Below are positions 10,175 to 18,945 of a DNA stretch of 64,000 nucleotides, piece after piece; within the stretch, counting starts at the first letter, position 1; each line of letters begins with the position of its first letter. The notes under the pieces were generated by a model, which was given only the letters and a program-made list of their open reading frames with translations, was not told the DNA's origin and ran no database searches. The position numbers and the translations under genes are program-made. The stretch is from Nitrosomonas sp. (lineage in GTDB: Bacteria; Pseudomonadota; Gammaproteobacteria; Burkholderiales; Nitrosomonadaceae), in the NCBI GenBank assembly GCA_024281995.1, contig JAMWZW010000001.1, forward strand, positions 848,527 to 912,526. Reading direction: 5' to 3'.

Positions 10175-11338
10175 ATGGGTATCATGCTTTGGTTCATGCA
10201 GCGATTTTTCCTTTTAATTTTGCCTCATTATTTTTCGAGAGCCACAATGACATTGCGGGTTACACGCACAATCAAGCTGGTAATTGTTGTCGGGCAAGCT
10301 ATTTGGCTCAGTGCCTGTGCTAATCTTCCTTATTATGCACAAGCGATTAGTGGACATTTTGAAGTTGTACATCGCTCGCAGCCCATCCACAGGATTATTG
10401 CGGATCCTGACGCAGACCCACAATTAAAGCAGTCACTGAAGATGATTGTAAAAATGCGTGAATTTGCCAGCCGTGAACTCAAATTACCGGATAATTTGAG
10501 CTATACAAGCTATGCCGATTTGGAACGCCCTTATGTGGTATGGAATGTTTTTGCCTCGCCGGAGCTTTCGCTTAAGCTCAAGAAATGGTGTTTTATTGAA
10601 GTGGGCTGTGTCAATTATCGTGGTTTTTTTTCTCAGGCTAGTGCGGAGTGTTACGCTGAGGAGCTTAGGAATAAAGGCTATGATGTTCATGTCGGCGGTA
10701 TTCGTGCTTATTCAACGCTAGGTTGGTTTAGTGATCCAGTGTTAAACACATTTATTGGCTACTCAGAAATGAATCTTGCTCGTTTGATATTTCATGAATT
10801 GGCTCATCAAGTGGTTTATGTGCCAGGTGATAGTGTTTTCAATGAGTCATTTGCAACTGCTGTGGAACACGAAGGCGTTCGGCGCTGGTTTGAAAGTACG
10901 GGAACAGCTTTTGAGCAAGCCGCATTGAGTGCGAGACAAGAAAGAGAAACCGTTTTTGTTGAAATGGTGCTAAGACATCGGCAAGGGTTGTGGGAATTGT
11001 TTCAATCGAATCTCAGTGATACAGAGAAACGGGTGCAAAAGGCACGTATTTTTGATGACTTGCGTTCAGAATTTTTACAACTGAAAGCTGCAAGAAGTGA
11101 GTTTGGTGTATATGATCAATGGTTCGGACAAAATTTGAATAATGCAATTGTGGCAACTGTTTCGATTTATACGCAGTTATTGCCAGCTTTCCAGGCGATT
11201 CTCCAGCAACATGACAAGGATATGGGGCAGTTTTTTGCTGCAGTTGCAAAACTGAGTAAATTGCCAAAAAATGAAAGAAATCTCGTGTTGCAGAAAGCGG
11301 TTGAAAGTAATCAGAAGTTGCGGATGGCCGGGCAGTAG
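10175..11338 (+). CDS. Putative zinc aminopeptidase lipoprotein (PF10023 family)
   Basis: The protein carries the metalloprotease motif HELAHQ near residue 207 followed by NESFATAVEHEG, the pattern of the putative aminopeptidase family PF10023: two His and a downstream Glu would bind zinc. A lipobox-like LSAC and ANL PYYAQAI follow a hydrophobic stretch, so the enzyme is probably an envelope lipoprotein. ATG 10175 has a good ribosome-binding site (AGGTAGG); starting at ATG 10247 would give a shorter, more conventional lipoprotein signal, so the true start is open. Substrates are unknown. It precedes the multicopper oxidase by 77 bp in the same direction. Confidence 0.8.
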   Translation: MGIMLWFMQRFFLLILPHYFSRATMTLRVTRTIKLVIVVGQAIWLSACANLPYYAQAISGHFEVVHRSQPIHRIIADPDADPQLKQSLKMIVKMREFASRELKLPDNLSYTSYADLERPYVVWNVFASPELSLKLKKWCFIEVGCVNYRGFFSQASAECYAEELRNKGYDVHVGGIRAYSTLGWFSDPVLNTFIGYSEMNLARLIFHELAHQVVYVPGDSVFNESFATAVEHEGVRRWFESTGTAFEQAALSARQERETVFVEMVLRHRQGLWELFQSNLSDTEKRVQKARIFDDLRSEFLQLKAARSEFGVYDQWFGQNLNNAIVATVSIYTQLLPAFQAILQQHDKDMGQFFAAVAKLSKLPKNERNLVLQKAVESNQKLRMAGQ

Positions 11339-11415
11339 TGTTTGTGCGAGATCAACTTAAGTCGCTATATTTCGTGGGAAGCTTAAATTATTTTACGAGA
11401 AGAGTATAAATAACT

Positions 11416-13032
11416 ATGACGCATATTAATCATAACAGACGGCGTTTTTTACAGAATGTGGCATTGGGCACCTTGACAGCTACATTACCTGGTTTTGCAT
11501 TGGGGGAGAGCCAGAGAATTAACTCAGCACCTAATCCGTCATTTAAAGCAGATGTCGAAATTGCATTGACAGCCCGAATGGCTGATGTGCCGATTCGTTC
11601 AGGTGCACAAACACATGTTTTCAAATATTTTGCGAAGTTATTAAATGGACCACCAGCCACCTTGAAAGAATTACCCGGCTACTTGGGCCCCATTCTTAAT
11701 TTTCAACAAGGCCAGAAAGTTCGCATAGTGTTTTATAACGAATTGCCTGAACCATGCGTTACGCACTGGCATGGCATGCATGTGCCGCAGATGATGGATG
11801 GGCATCCCATGTATGCGATTGTTCAAGGTGAGCAGTACGTCTACGAATTCGAGGTTAAGAATCCGGCTGGTACTTGCTGGTATCATTCGCACACCCATGA
11901 AATGACGGCTACTCAGGTTTATCAAGGATTAGCAGGATTAATTACTATATCCGATGAGGTTGAACAGAAGCTGGATTTGCCGAGTGGTGAATATGATATC
12001 CCGCTAGTGATACAAGATCGCAGCTTTTCGAATGGCAATCAACTACGGTATGTGCTGAATATGCATCAGCGAATGACAGGTTTCCTGGGTGATACCATTT
12101 TGGTAAATGGCCAAGAAAACAATAAAATTAGAGTCAAAACGAAAGCATATCGTGTGCGTGTCCTGAATGGTTCGAATTCCAGGATTTATAAGCTGGCTTG
12201 GGATGATGGTACGCCAATGACTGCTATCGGCAGCGATGGGGGATTGTTGCAGAAGCCAGAGAGATTGCCCTATATTATGCTCGCACCAGCGGAACGTGTT
12301 GAATTATGGATTGATTTCAGTGGCCGCAAAATCGGTTCTGAACTTACTCTGCAAAGCTTGCCCTATAATATCGCGCCACATATGGAAAGAGGTATGGGAG
12401 GCGGTGGTATGCGTCAAGGTATGCGTGGAATGGGCACGATGGGCGGTGCATTGGGACAGGATGGTGTCATTTCCATCGCTCAGTTTCAGATTGCTGAAGA
12501 GGTCAGCGATTCGCCCAAGTTACCTGCTGAATTGGTTTCCATGCATCATTTGACCGCTCAAGATGCTTCAAATCCTGACAAAATTGTTCCTGTTTCAATA
12601 GGTATGCGGCATATGACCTTCCAATTAAACGGAAGAACATTTGATATGCAAGATTACCTTGAGTTTGAAAAAATTCCAGTCAATAGCGTACAAAGGATCC
12701 GGATTTTTCATGATAACCAAGGAATGGGGCGTGGAATGCGCGGCGGTGGTCGTGGCGGTATGGGAATGATGATGTCAATGCCACATCCTATTCATTTACA
12801 TGGCCAGCAATTCCAGATTCTGTCACGTAAGCACGCTAATGCCGATAGCGGTTATAACAGTATCAAAGATGGATTTCTTAACAACGGTTGGAAAGATACA
12901 GTTCTTGTGATGCCAGGCGAGGAAGTTGAAATTATGAAACCATTCAAAGACTATACCGGTTTATTTCTTTATCACTGCCACAATCTAGAACATGAAGATA
13001 TGGGTATGATGCGTAATTTCTACGTCAGTTGA
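11416..13032 (+). CDS. Tat-exported multicopper oxidase, CueO/CopA-like
   Basis: This 538-residue periplasmic oxidase has a twin-arginine signal (NRRRFLQNVALG) and the four copper motifs in order: HWHGMH near 117, HSHTH near 158, HPIHLHGQQF near 456 and HCHNLEHEDMGMM near 520-530, giving the type 1 site plus the trinuclear cluster. Two Met/Gly-rich insertions, at about 325-345 and 435-455, resemble the copper-binding Met-rich parts of CueO and suggest cuprous oxidase activity and copper tolerance. The following His-rich protein, PepSY-like protein and two-component system make a plausible metal-response locus. Confidence 0.92.
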   Translation: MTHINHNRRRFLQNVALGTLTATLPGFALGESQRINSAPNPSFKADVEIALTARMADVPIRSGAQTHVFKYFAKLLNGPPATLKELPGYLGPILNFQQGQKVRIVFYNELPEPCVTHWHGMHVPQMMDGHPMYAIVQGEQYVYEFEVKNPAGTCWYHSHTHEMTATQVYQGLAGLITISDEVEQKLDLPSGEYDIPLVIQDRSFSNGNQLRYVLNMHQRMTGFLGDTILVNGQENNKIRVKTKAYRVRVLNGSNSRIYKLAWDDGTPMTAIGSDGGLLQKPERLPYIMLAPAERVELWIDFSGRKIGSELTLQSLPYNIAPHMERGMGGGGMRQGMRGMGTMGGALGQDGVISIAQFQIAEEVSDSPKLPAELVSMHHLTAQDASNPDKIVPVSIGMRHMTFQLNGRTFDMQDYLEFEKIPVNSVQRIRIFHDNQGMGRGMRGGGRGGMGMMMSMPHPIHLHGQQFQILSRKHANADSGYNSIKDGFLNNGWKDTVLVMPGEEVEIMKPFKDYTGLFLYHCHNLEHEDMGMMRNFYVS

Positions 13033-13320
13033 TTGTATATTTTTTAGTTTGATCGGTTTTTCAGAGTGGGAAAAGGCAGCTATCTTTCCAAGCTTTTGAG
13101 AACTATTGGTATTGCTTGATATGAAGCGTAAAAAAGAATCGTTTAATAGTATTCTTTGATCTTTTTGTTGTTAATTGCAGGTTACTTACTCTTAAGGATA
13201 GAGTCCCTTTTGTAATTATAAGTCAAACGGTTGCCTTATTCAGTTTTCATTCATAGTTGTCTGTGTAAATTAGCACCATCAGGAACAAACCTGAAACGAA
13301 TAATTGAAAGGAGATCTAAA

Positions 13321-13653
13321 ATGGAAACGAGAAAAGCAATACTCACTAGCTTTTTACTTATACTGTTATTGTCATTGAGTTTAATAACACCGACGCTTGC
13401 ACAAGCAGGAAGAGGTCATCACGGTCATCACCGTCACCACCATCATGATGGGCATCATCACCATAACCATAATATTGGTGGCGGATACGGTTATTATTAT
13501 AATCAACCACGCGCTTATTATCGCCCATATTATCCGCAACCAAGGTATAACTATAATTACAACTATTATCCTGCGCCAGCGTATGGCTATGGGCTTTCTC
13601 CCCAAATGATGGGCATTGGTACTGGGCAAGCCAGCTTTATAATAGGCTTCTGA
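13321..13653 (+). CDS. Secreted His-rich, Tyr-rich small protein
   Basis: The 110-residue product has a clear signal peptide (cleavage probable after AQA, residue 29), then a segment of about 20 residues dominated by His (HHGHHRHHHHDGHHHHNHN) and a Tyr/Asn/Pro-rich tail with YYRPYYPQPRYNYNYNYY. The His tract should bind divalent metals such as Ni, Cu or Zn in the periplasm or outside the cell. An excellent ribosome-binding site (AAAGGAGAT) fixes the ATG at 13321; the frame upstream to 13231 is not translated. No known family recognised. Its place after the multicopper oxidase supports metal buffering, by inference. Confidence 0.75.
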   Translation: METRKAILTSFLLILLLSLSLITPTLAQAGRGHHGHHRHHHHDGHHHHNHNIGGGYGYYYNQPRAYYRPYYPQPRYNYNYNYYPAPAYGYGLSPQMMGIGTGQASFIIGF

Positions 13654-13664
13654 AAGAAGGCTGG

Positions 13665-13712
13665 ACAAATGGGTGTGTCGCGAACATACCGTCTCGCACA
13701 TACCCAATTGTA
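13665..13712 (+). terminator. Imperfect stem-loop after the His-rich gene
   Basis: Imperfectly complementary arms around AATGGGTGTGT and ACATACCCAATT can form a hairpin shortly after the stop codon of the His-rich gene. A T-rich stretch follows only about 20 bp later, so this is a weak terminator candidate or an RNA-stabilising structure. Confidence 0.3.
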
Positions 13713-13750
13713 GCCAACTTTAACTTTTTAATTGCATAGAGCCATTAAGT

Positions 13751-14044
13751 ATGAACAGCGTGTGGCAAATTATAATAATTGCAGTGACTTTGATTGCAAT
13801 ATTTACGCAAGCATCAGCCGGCCAAGAAAGTTATGGTGCGAGCAATTACCGTATGGGTAGTGTGCCCGGCACTATCGTTACTGAACAGAAAGCTATAATG
13901 GTTGCACAACTCCATGTCAAGGGGCGCGTATTGGCAATTAATCATGCTGACGAAATTTTTCGTATCAAAATACTGAGCGAACAGGGTACGATACATGTTA
14001 TCTTGGTTAATGCGCAAGATGGTAGCGTACTGCAACCTCACTAA
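13751..14044 (+). CDS. Secreted PepSY-like small protein
   Basis: The 97-residue protein has a signal peptide (hydrophobic 5-20, cleavage near ASA/GQE) and one small domain with the pattern GRVLAINHADEIFRIKILSEQG followed by IHVILVNAQDGSVL, which fits the PepSY fold (a beta strand, then an acidic loop and G.V at the end). PepSY proteins occur in the periplasm as inhibitors or sensors and often lie beside two-component systems. It ends 47 bp before the response regulator gene and may be co-transcribed with it. Domain assignment is by pattern, not by search. Confidence 0.65.
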   Translation: MNSVWQIIIIAVTLIAIFTQASAGQESYGASNYRMGSVPGTIVTEQKAIMVAQLHVKGRVLAINHADEIFRIKILSEQGTIHVILVNAQDGSVLQPH

Positions 14045-14091
14045 AATAGTGTAGAAAATTAATTCTTCTTTGTTTTGTAAAAAATATTGCA

Positions 14092-14775
14092 ATGCGTATT
14101 CTAGTTATCGAAGATGAAATAAAATTGCAAAACCAAATTCGCCAGCATTTGGAAACACAAGGTTATATGGTTGATACATGTAGTGACGGGAATGAAGGGT
14201 TATTTTTTGCCACAGAGTATCCGCTTGATGCGGCCATTATAGATATTGGCCTGCCAGGAAAATCTGGCTTGGAGATCATCAAGTCACTGCGTAGTCAAGG
14301 TAGCTTGTTGCCTATTTTAATTCTGACAGCCCGTAGCAGTTGGCAAGATAAGGTGCAAGGTTTGGAAATGGGAGCGGACGATTATCTGACTAAACCATTT
14401 CAGATGGAAGAATTGCAAGCCAGAGTAAAAGCTTTGCTGCGCCGCTCTACAGGTATTCCACAGACAATCTTAAAATGCGGTCCTATCGAGCTAGATGTCA
14501 CTTCCCAATCGGTAACAGTCAATGCAAAAGGCATTGAGCTAACCACATTTGAATACCGCTTGTTGGAAGAGTTGGTGCGCCATCATGGCGAAGTGCTTTC
14601 CAAACATACCTTAGCGGATTATCTTTACCCGCATGATGAGGATCGCGATAGTAATGTATTAGAAGTCATGGTTGGTCGTTTACGCCGCAAACTTGATCCC
14701 GAGGGTACACTTAATCCGATTGAAACCATGCGTGGACGAGGTTATCGTTTTACCCTGCCATGCAATAAATCTTAA
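14092..14775 (+). CDS. OmpR-family response regulator, PhoP/QseB-like
   Basis: This 227-residue regulator has an N-terminal receiver domain (acidic pair E7-D8, phospho-acceptor D51 in IIDIGLPG, T79, K101 in LTKPFQ) and a C-terminal winged-helix DNA-binding domain ending RGRGYRFTLP. The kinase gene starts at its last stop-codon base, so the two form a cognate pair. Signal and targets are unknown; the adjoining multicopper oxidase, His-rich and PepSY-like genes make metal or envelope stress the leading guess. It resembles the PhoP/QseB branch of OmpR regulators. Confidence 0.92.
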   Translation: MRILVIEDEIKLQNQIRQHLETQGYMVDTCSDGNEGLFFATEYPLDAAIIDIGLPGKSGLEIIKSLRSQGSLLPILILTARSSWQDKVQGLEMGADDYLTKPFQMEELQARVKALLRRSTGIPQTILKCGPIELDVTSQSVTVNAKGIELTTFEYRLLEELVRHHGEVLSKHTLADYLYPHDEDRDSNVLEVMVGRLRRKLDPEGTLNPIETMRGRGYRFTLPCNKS

Positions 14776-16115
14776 TGATGTCCCTGAATCAGCGCATTTT
14801 GTTCAGTGCAACGCTGGTGTTATTAATTTTTATCATAGTTATTGCATTGACACTTGATCGTGCATTTAATGAAAGTGCCCGTTTGGGTGTGCAAGATCGC
14901 CTTTTTGCCAAGCTTTTGATGATTATGGGCGATTCTGAATTGGAAGAATCGGGTACTTTGAATGTGTCAACCAATTTACTTGATGCGGAGTTTGGCCACC
15001 TTAATTCAGATGCATATGCATTCATCATTGATCAAGCCAACCGCATTGTTTGGCGATCTACTTCATCATTGAACGAGAAAATTCCAGCGGTCGATTTTCT
15101 GGAAAAAGGAAAGAAAAAATTTGCGCTAATCCTGATTGGTGACGAACCGCATTTTATTTATAGCTACGGAGTTGCCTGGGATACTCCCACTGGCGATTAT
15201 CCATTTACTTTTAATGTCATCATCAATACAGAATTGTTTGAAGCACAAATAGAACGTTATCGCGAAGACTTGTGGGGAGGGCTTAGTGTTATGGCTATTT
15301 TGTTGTTGATTACACAAATGATGGCGCTGCGCTGGGGTTTGCAGCCATTGCGTAAAGTTTCCGCCGATCTGGCTGCCATAGAATCCGGTCAACAGGAAAA
15401 TTTGCAAGGCAATTACCCGAGTGAATTAAAGCTTCTAACTGATAGTATCAATTCGTTAATCAATCATGAACACAAGCAACAAAAACGCTATCGCAACGGT
15501 CTTGCCGATCTGGCACATAGTCTAAAAACTCCTTTAGCTATTTTGCAAGGTGCAATAAATAGCGAAGAAGAGGAGCAATCGCGGCGGAAAACCATTCATG
15601 AGCAAATTGATCGTATCGATAATATTATCCAGTATCAATTGCGTCGAGCTGCTACCGCTGGTAGTTCACCGGGTATGGGATTGATTATGCTGCACCCAAT
15701 GATTGATAGAATGGTGATGACTGTCGAAAAGGCATATCGCAGCAAACACCCGAATATAATCATTGATATCGATGACAGTATCGGTTTGCGCATTGATGAA
15801 GGTGATTTAATGGAATTACTTGGTAACTTGATTGACAATGCTTTCAAATGGTGTCGCTATAGCATTCATATTTCTGCAAGTTATCAAGATAATTGGATAA
15901 CTATTCAAGTTCAGGATGACGGTTCCGGTATTCCGTCGCATGAAATCGCTAGAATCTTGGAGCGTGGTGTACGTGCAGACCAATCCACACCGGGTCACGG
16001 TATTGGCCTTGCTATCGTGCGCGATATTATCCAGGTTTATGAAGGAGAACTGGCGATCGACAATAATCCAAAGGGCGGCGCTTGCATCACTTTGCGTTTA
16101 AAGAAAAGCAAGTAA
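14775..16115 (+). CDS. Membrane sensor histidine kinase, PhoQ/QseC-like
   Basis: A 446-residue inner-membrane kinase: first membrane helix at about 8-28, a periplasmic sensor of about 140 residues, second helix at about 170-185, a HAMP-like linker, the H-box DLAHSLKTPLAIL with the phospho-accepting His near 247, the N-box GNLIDNAFKWC near 350, and G-boxes DDGSGIP and GHGIGLAIV. The H-box form is that of PhoQ-like kinases. The start overlaps the regulator stop by one base; a second ATG three bases on is equally possible. The ligand cannot be read from the sequence. Confidence 0.92.
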   Translation: MMSLNQRILFSATLVLLIFIIVIALTLDRAFNESARLGVQDRLFAKLLMIMGDSELEESGTLNVSTNLLDAEFGHLNSDAYAFIIDQANRIVWRSTSSLNEKIPAVDFLEKGKKKFALILIGDEPHFIYSYGVAWDTPTGDYPFTFNVIINTELFEAQIERYREDLWGGLSVMAILLLITQMMALRWGLQPLRKVSADLAAIESGQQENLQGNYPSELKLLTDSINSLINHEHKQQKRYRNGLADLAHSLKTPLAILQGAINSEEEEQSRRKTIHEQIDRIDNIIQYQLRRAATAGSSPGMGLIMLHPMIDRMVMTVEKAYRSKHPNIIIDIDDSIGLRIDEGDLMELLGNLIDNAFKWCRYSIHISASYQDNWITIQVQDDGSGIPSHEIARILERGVRADQSTPGHGIGLAIVRDIIQVYEGELAIDNNPKGGACITLRLKKSK

Positions 16116-16137
16116 ACTCCTACTTATTATACGGTTA

Positions 16138-16410
16138 CTATGTTTTAAGCAAAGTCCATGTTCCGATCAGAATAAATCCGATTCCGGCAATGTATTGCAA
16201 ATGTTTTGTGCTGATGTAATCTGAAATAACACTACCAGCTAAAACGCCGATTGCGGAAGTGGCGATCAAGGCCAATGAAGCACCAACAAATACCATGAGC
16301 TTGCTGACTTCCTTATCGGCAGCAAACAGCAACGTGGCCAATTGTGTTTTGTCGCCCAATTCTGCGATAAAAACGGTAGCAAAAACTGTCAATAATATTT
16401 TGTAATCCAT
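16138..16410 (-). CDS. GDT1/TMEM165 (UPF0016) family membrane protein, single repeat
   Basis: The 90-residue protein has three membrane segments and the family signature ELGDKTQ at 17-23. Members of UPF0016 transport Mn2+ or Ca2+, usually out of the cytosol. Most have two such repeats (about 190 residues); this one has a single repeat and would have to act as a homo- or hetero-dimer. No second copy is present in the window. I looked for a yybP-ykoY manganese riboswitch in the 150 bp upstream and did not see one. It lies opposite the sensor kinase gene, tail to tail. Confidence 0.8.
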   Translation of the reverse strand: MDYKILLTVFATVFIAELGDKTQLATLLFAADKEVSKLMVFVGASLALIATSAIGVLAGSVISDYISTKHLQYIAGIGFILIGTWTLLKT

Positions 16411-16592
16411 AGGTTAAGCTTGAAAATTGAATAATATATTTTATTTTGCCTAACTTAAGAGAATCAGTCACTTTAAATAATATTATTTCTATCCAATGAA
16501 AATCATGCACCTTTCTACAAAAAAACAGTGATAATAAATAAGTTGGCATTTCAATTTTGACAAGAAATTGATATTTCTTGAAAGGGAATTTT

Positions 16593-17597
16593 ATGATTAA
16601 GGCCTATGCAGCGCTTGAACCTGGCGCACAACTTCAACCTTTTGAGTACGATCCTGGCCCATTAGGTGACCACGATGTTGAGATTTCCATAGAATATTGT
16701 GGGATTTGCCACAGCGATCTCAGTATGTTGCATAACGCATGGGGAATAACGCAATATCCATTTGTTCCTGGGCATGAGGTTATCGGCACGATTGCAGCAA
16801 AAGGCGCGCACGTGCCAAATCTTTCTTTGGGGCAGCGCGTTGGTCTCGGATGGCATTCCAGTTATTGCATGACTTGTCATAGCTGCATGTCTGGCGATCA
16901 TAATCTCTGTATACAGCCGGAAGCAACAATTGTAGGTCGTCATGGTGGATTTGCCGACACTGTGCGTGCCAATGCGGCCAGTGTGGTGGTATTACCCGAT
17001 AGTCTCAATGCGCAAAGTGCGGGACCGCTTTTTTGTGGTGGAATTACCGTTTTCAATCCCCTTCTGCAGTTTAACGTACCGTCGACTGCGAAAGTAGCCG
17101 TCATCGGTATTGGGGGCTTAGGGCACATCGCGTTGCAATTCTTAAGGGCTTGGGGTTGTCGGGTAACTGCTTTTACTTCCAGCAACGATAAAAAGCAAGA
17201 AGCCTTAGCCATGGGTGCGCACAATGTTTTGGATACGAGAAATCCGGGTGAGCTTGCTGCAGCAACAGGTCAATTTGACCTGATTCTAACTACCGTCAAT
17301 GTTGCATTGGATTGGAATGCTTATATCGCAACCTTACGCCCTAAAGGCCGCCTGCATTTTCTTGGTGTACCGCTTGAGCCGCTGGGTATCAATGTTTTTC
17401 CACTGATTTCTGGTCAATACTCAGTGTCAGGATCACCGGTTGGCAGTCCTGCCAGCATTGAAACGATGCTGCAATTTGCAGCGCAGCATCAAATCGAACC
17501 AATAGTCGAAATTTTCCACTTAGATCAAGTTAATGATGCCTTAGCTAGGTTGACAAGTGGACACGCCAAATATCGTGTGGTTTTATGTAACAGATAG
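16593..17597 (+). CDS. Zinc-dependent alcohol dehydrogenase, YahK/cinnamyl-type
   Basis: A 334-residue medium-chain dehydrogenase with catalytic zinc ligands in CGICHSD and PGHEVIG, a structural zinc site in CMTCHSCMSGDHNLC, and the Rossmann motif IGIGGLGHIALQ for NAD(P)H. The overall pattern resembles broad aldehyde/alcohol reductases of the YahK/cinnamyl alcohol dehydrogenase group. ATG 16593 is preceded by GAAAGGGA at a good distance; the TTG at 16578 is rejected. It is monocistronic, divergent from the UPF0016 gene. The physiological substrate is unknown. Confidence 0.88.
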   Translation: MIKAYAALEPGAQLQPFEYDPGPLGDHDVEISIEYCGICHSDLSMLHNAWGITQYPFVPGHEVIGTIAAKGAHVPNLSLGQRVGLGWHSSYCMTCHSCMSGDHNLCIQPEATIVGRHGGFADTVRANAASVVVLPDSLNAQSAGPLFCGGITVFNPLLQFNVPSTAKVAVIGIGGLGHIALQFLRAWGCRVTAFTSSNDKKQEALAMGAHNVLDTRNPGELAAATGQFDLILTTVNVALDWNAYIATLRPKGRLHFLGVPLEPLGINVFPLISGQYSVSGSPVGSPASIETMLQFAAQHQIEPIVEIFHLDQVNDALARLTSGHAKYRVVLCNR

Positions 17598-17767
17598 AGT
17601 TTTGCGCCATTCGGTAATTTGCTTTCAGATGACTGATAACGCGCGCTATGCTGTTTTCGTTTTTTGTCTGCCGAATAACGCGTATTTCGCTTCAAAAGAT
17701 CCTGCAGTCGACTGTTAGGGTTGTTACTCGAACTGAATTCAGTTCAAGTAACATCGAATGTAAACTG

Positions 17768-18163
17768 CTATTTTGTGCGGCAAGCTCTGGTTGTCTTAGC
17801 AACAGTAAATCCGCGCTCATTGATAAGCTCTGCGGAGACTGGTCCCTGAATAAAATTACGTTTGATGCGAGTTGCACCAGCAGCTATATCGCCTGGATCG
17901 CTATCGAAATCAAATTCTACTTCATCTCCAACAGTAGCCTTAGGAGTAGAGCGTTTTACATTACTGCCGGAACTAATTTTGGCAACATAATTACCTGCAA
18001 CCAAGTTATTGCCGTCTACAGAAACTTTAGAGCGATTTGGACTTTTTTCGCATACAACACGAATTCCAGCGGCATTTGCATCAGCGATAGGCAATGATGT
18101 TGCAAATACAGCTACAACTGCAGCTAAAGCTGTTGAAGTTTTTACGATTGTTGATTTCAACAT
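17768..18163 (-). CDS. Small secreted hypothetical protein
   Basis: A 131-residue protein with a textbook signal peptide (hydrophobic 10-24, cleavage probable near ANA/AG, residue 31). The mature part has two spaced Cys (VVCEKSP and RACRTK) that could form a disulfide, and alternates beta-prone stretches with Asp/Asn/Gly turns (EFDFDSDPGDIAAGAT). I recognise no family. A ribosome-binding site (AGGAGAT) lies before the start. It is flanked by more than 100 bp on one side and nearly 800 bp of gene-free DNA on the other. Confidence 0.7.
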   Translation of the reverse strand: MLKSTIVKTSTALAAVVAVFATSLPIADANAAGIRVVCEKSPNRSKVSVDGNNLVAGNYVAKISSGSNVKRSTPKATVGDEVEFDFDSDPGDIAAGATRIKRNFIQGPVSAELINERGFTVAKTTRACRTK

Positions 18164-18945
18164 TTTTTATCTCCTATAGATTATTAAGGCTATATTCCAC
18201 TTTTTATTTGTAGAATATTTATAGCAAATACACTCACCGGCTGTGTCAGCTCACAACTACAAATAAGTATATTTGCACTTCTCTTTGTAAGATCCTTCTT
18301 ACAACATGTTTATTCTGTTAAGTTAACGAAAGGTTCAAATATTTTTAGAAGCTTTGTATATTTCCATTCAACTCTTTGAAAATATGTATAATTATTTGAT
18401 GACCGAATCCAGAAAATAAACTTCTGCTATTTGGTTTGATGTCAATTGGCTAAATAGCTGATGGAGCATATCCTTAATATCTCATGAATCTCGGTTTATA
18501 CTCATTTGAGTTGTCATCGCTAGCTTTGTTGGGTTAATATCAGATATCAAGCATGAGGAAATAGCTTGTGGTTCAACTTTAAATGGATCAATTTTGTTGA
18601 ATTAGAACCGTCTCCAAAATTAATCGGGCTTACAATAGATTCTGCGTAGTGATGTAAGTTATTTGATAATGTTATGATTTTTGCAGTCGAAATATTCCAC
18701 CTTCATGAGTGCTAATCACGATTATCTTTATTGAGCTTATTTTTTGCTGATTTAGAGCTCAGTTTTTATGTTTTCATCAGCGCCCTAATTTCATTTGAAA
18801 ATACTGAAATTAGATCCAACCCGATAGGCTGCAGCGCATTGCATTGTCTGTTAACTCAAGTTTGAGCTGATACATTTTAGATAAATTACATAATGAAAGC
18901 TTTCGTTTTGATAGCGGAGGCTTTATTACTATAGAGGTTTTATTT
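18164..18945. other. Gene-free stretch, 782 bp
   Basis: No reading frame with coding features, RNA gene or strong repeat was seen here. It is AT-rich and must hold the divergent promoters of the small secreted protein and the acyltransferase gene, but I could not single out convincing promoter hexamers. Confidence 0.5.

Noticed and set aside
16411-16577. Possible yybP-ykoY manganese riboswitch before the UPF0016 gene
   Set aside because: The AT-rich leader has none of the conserved loop sequences I could recognise.
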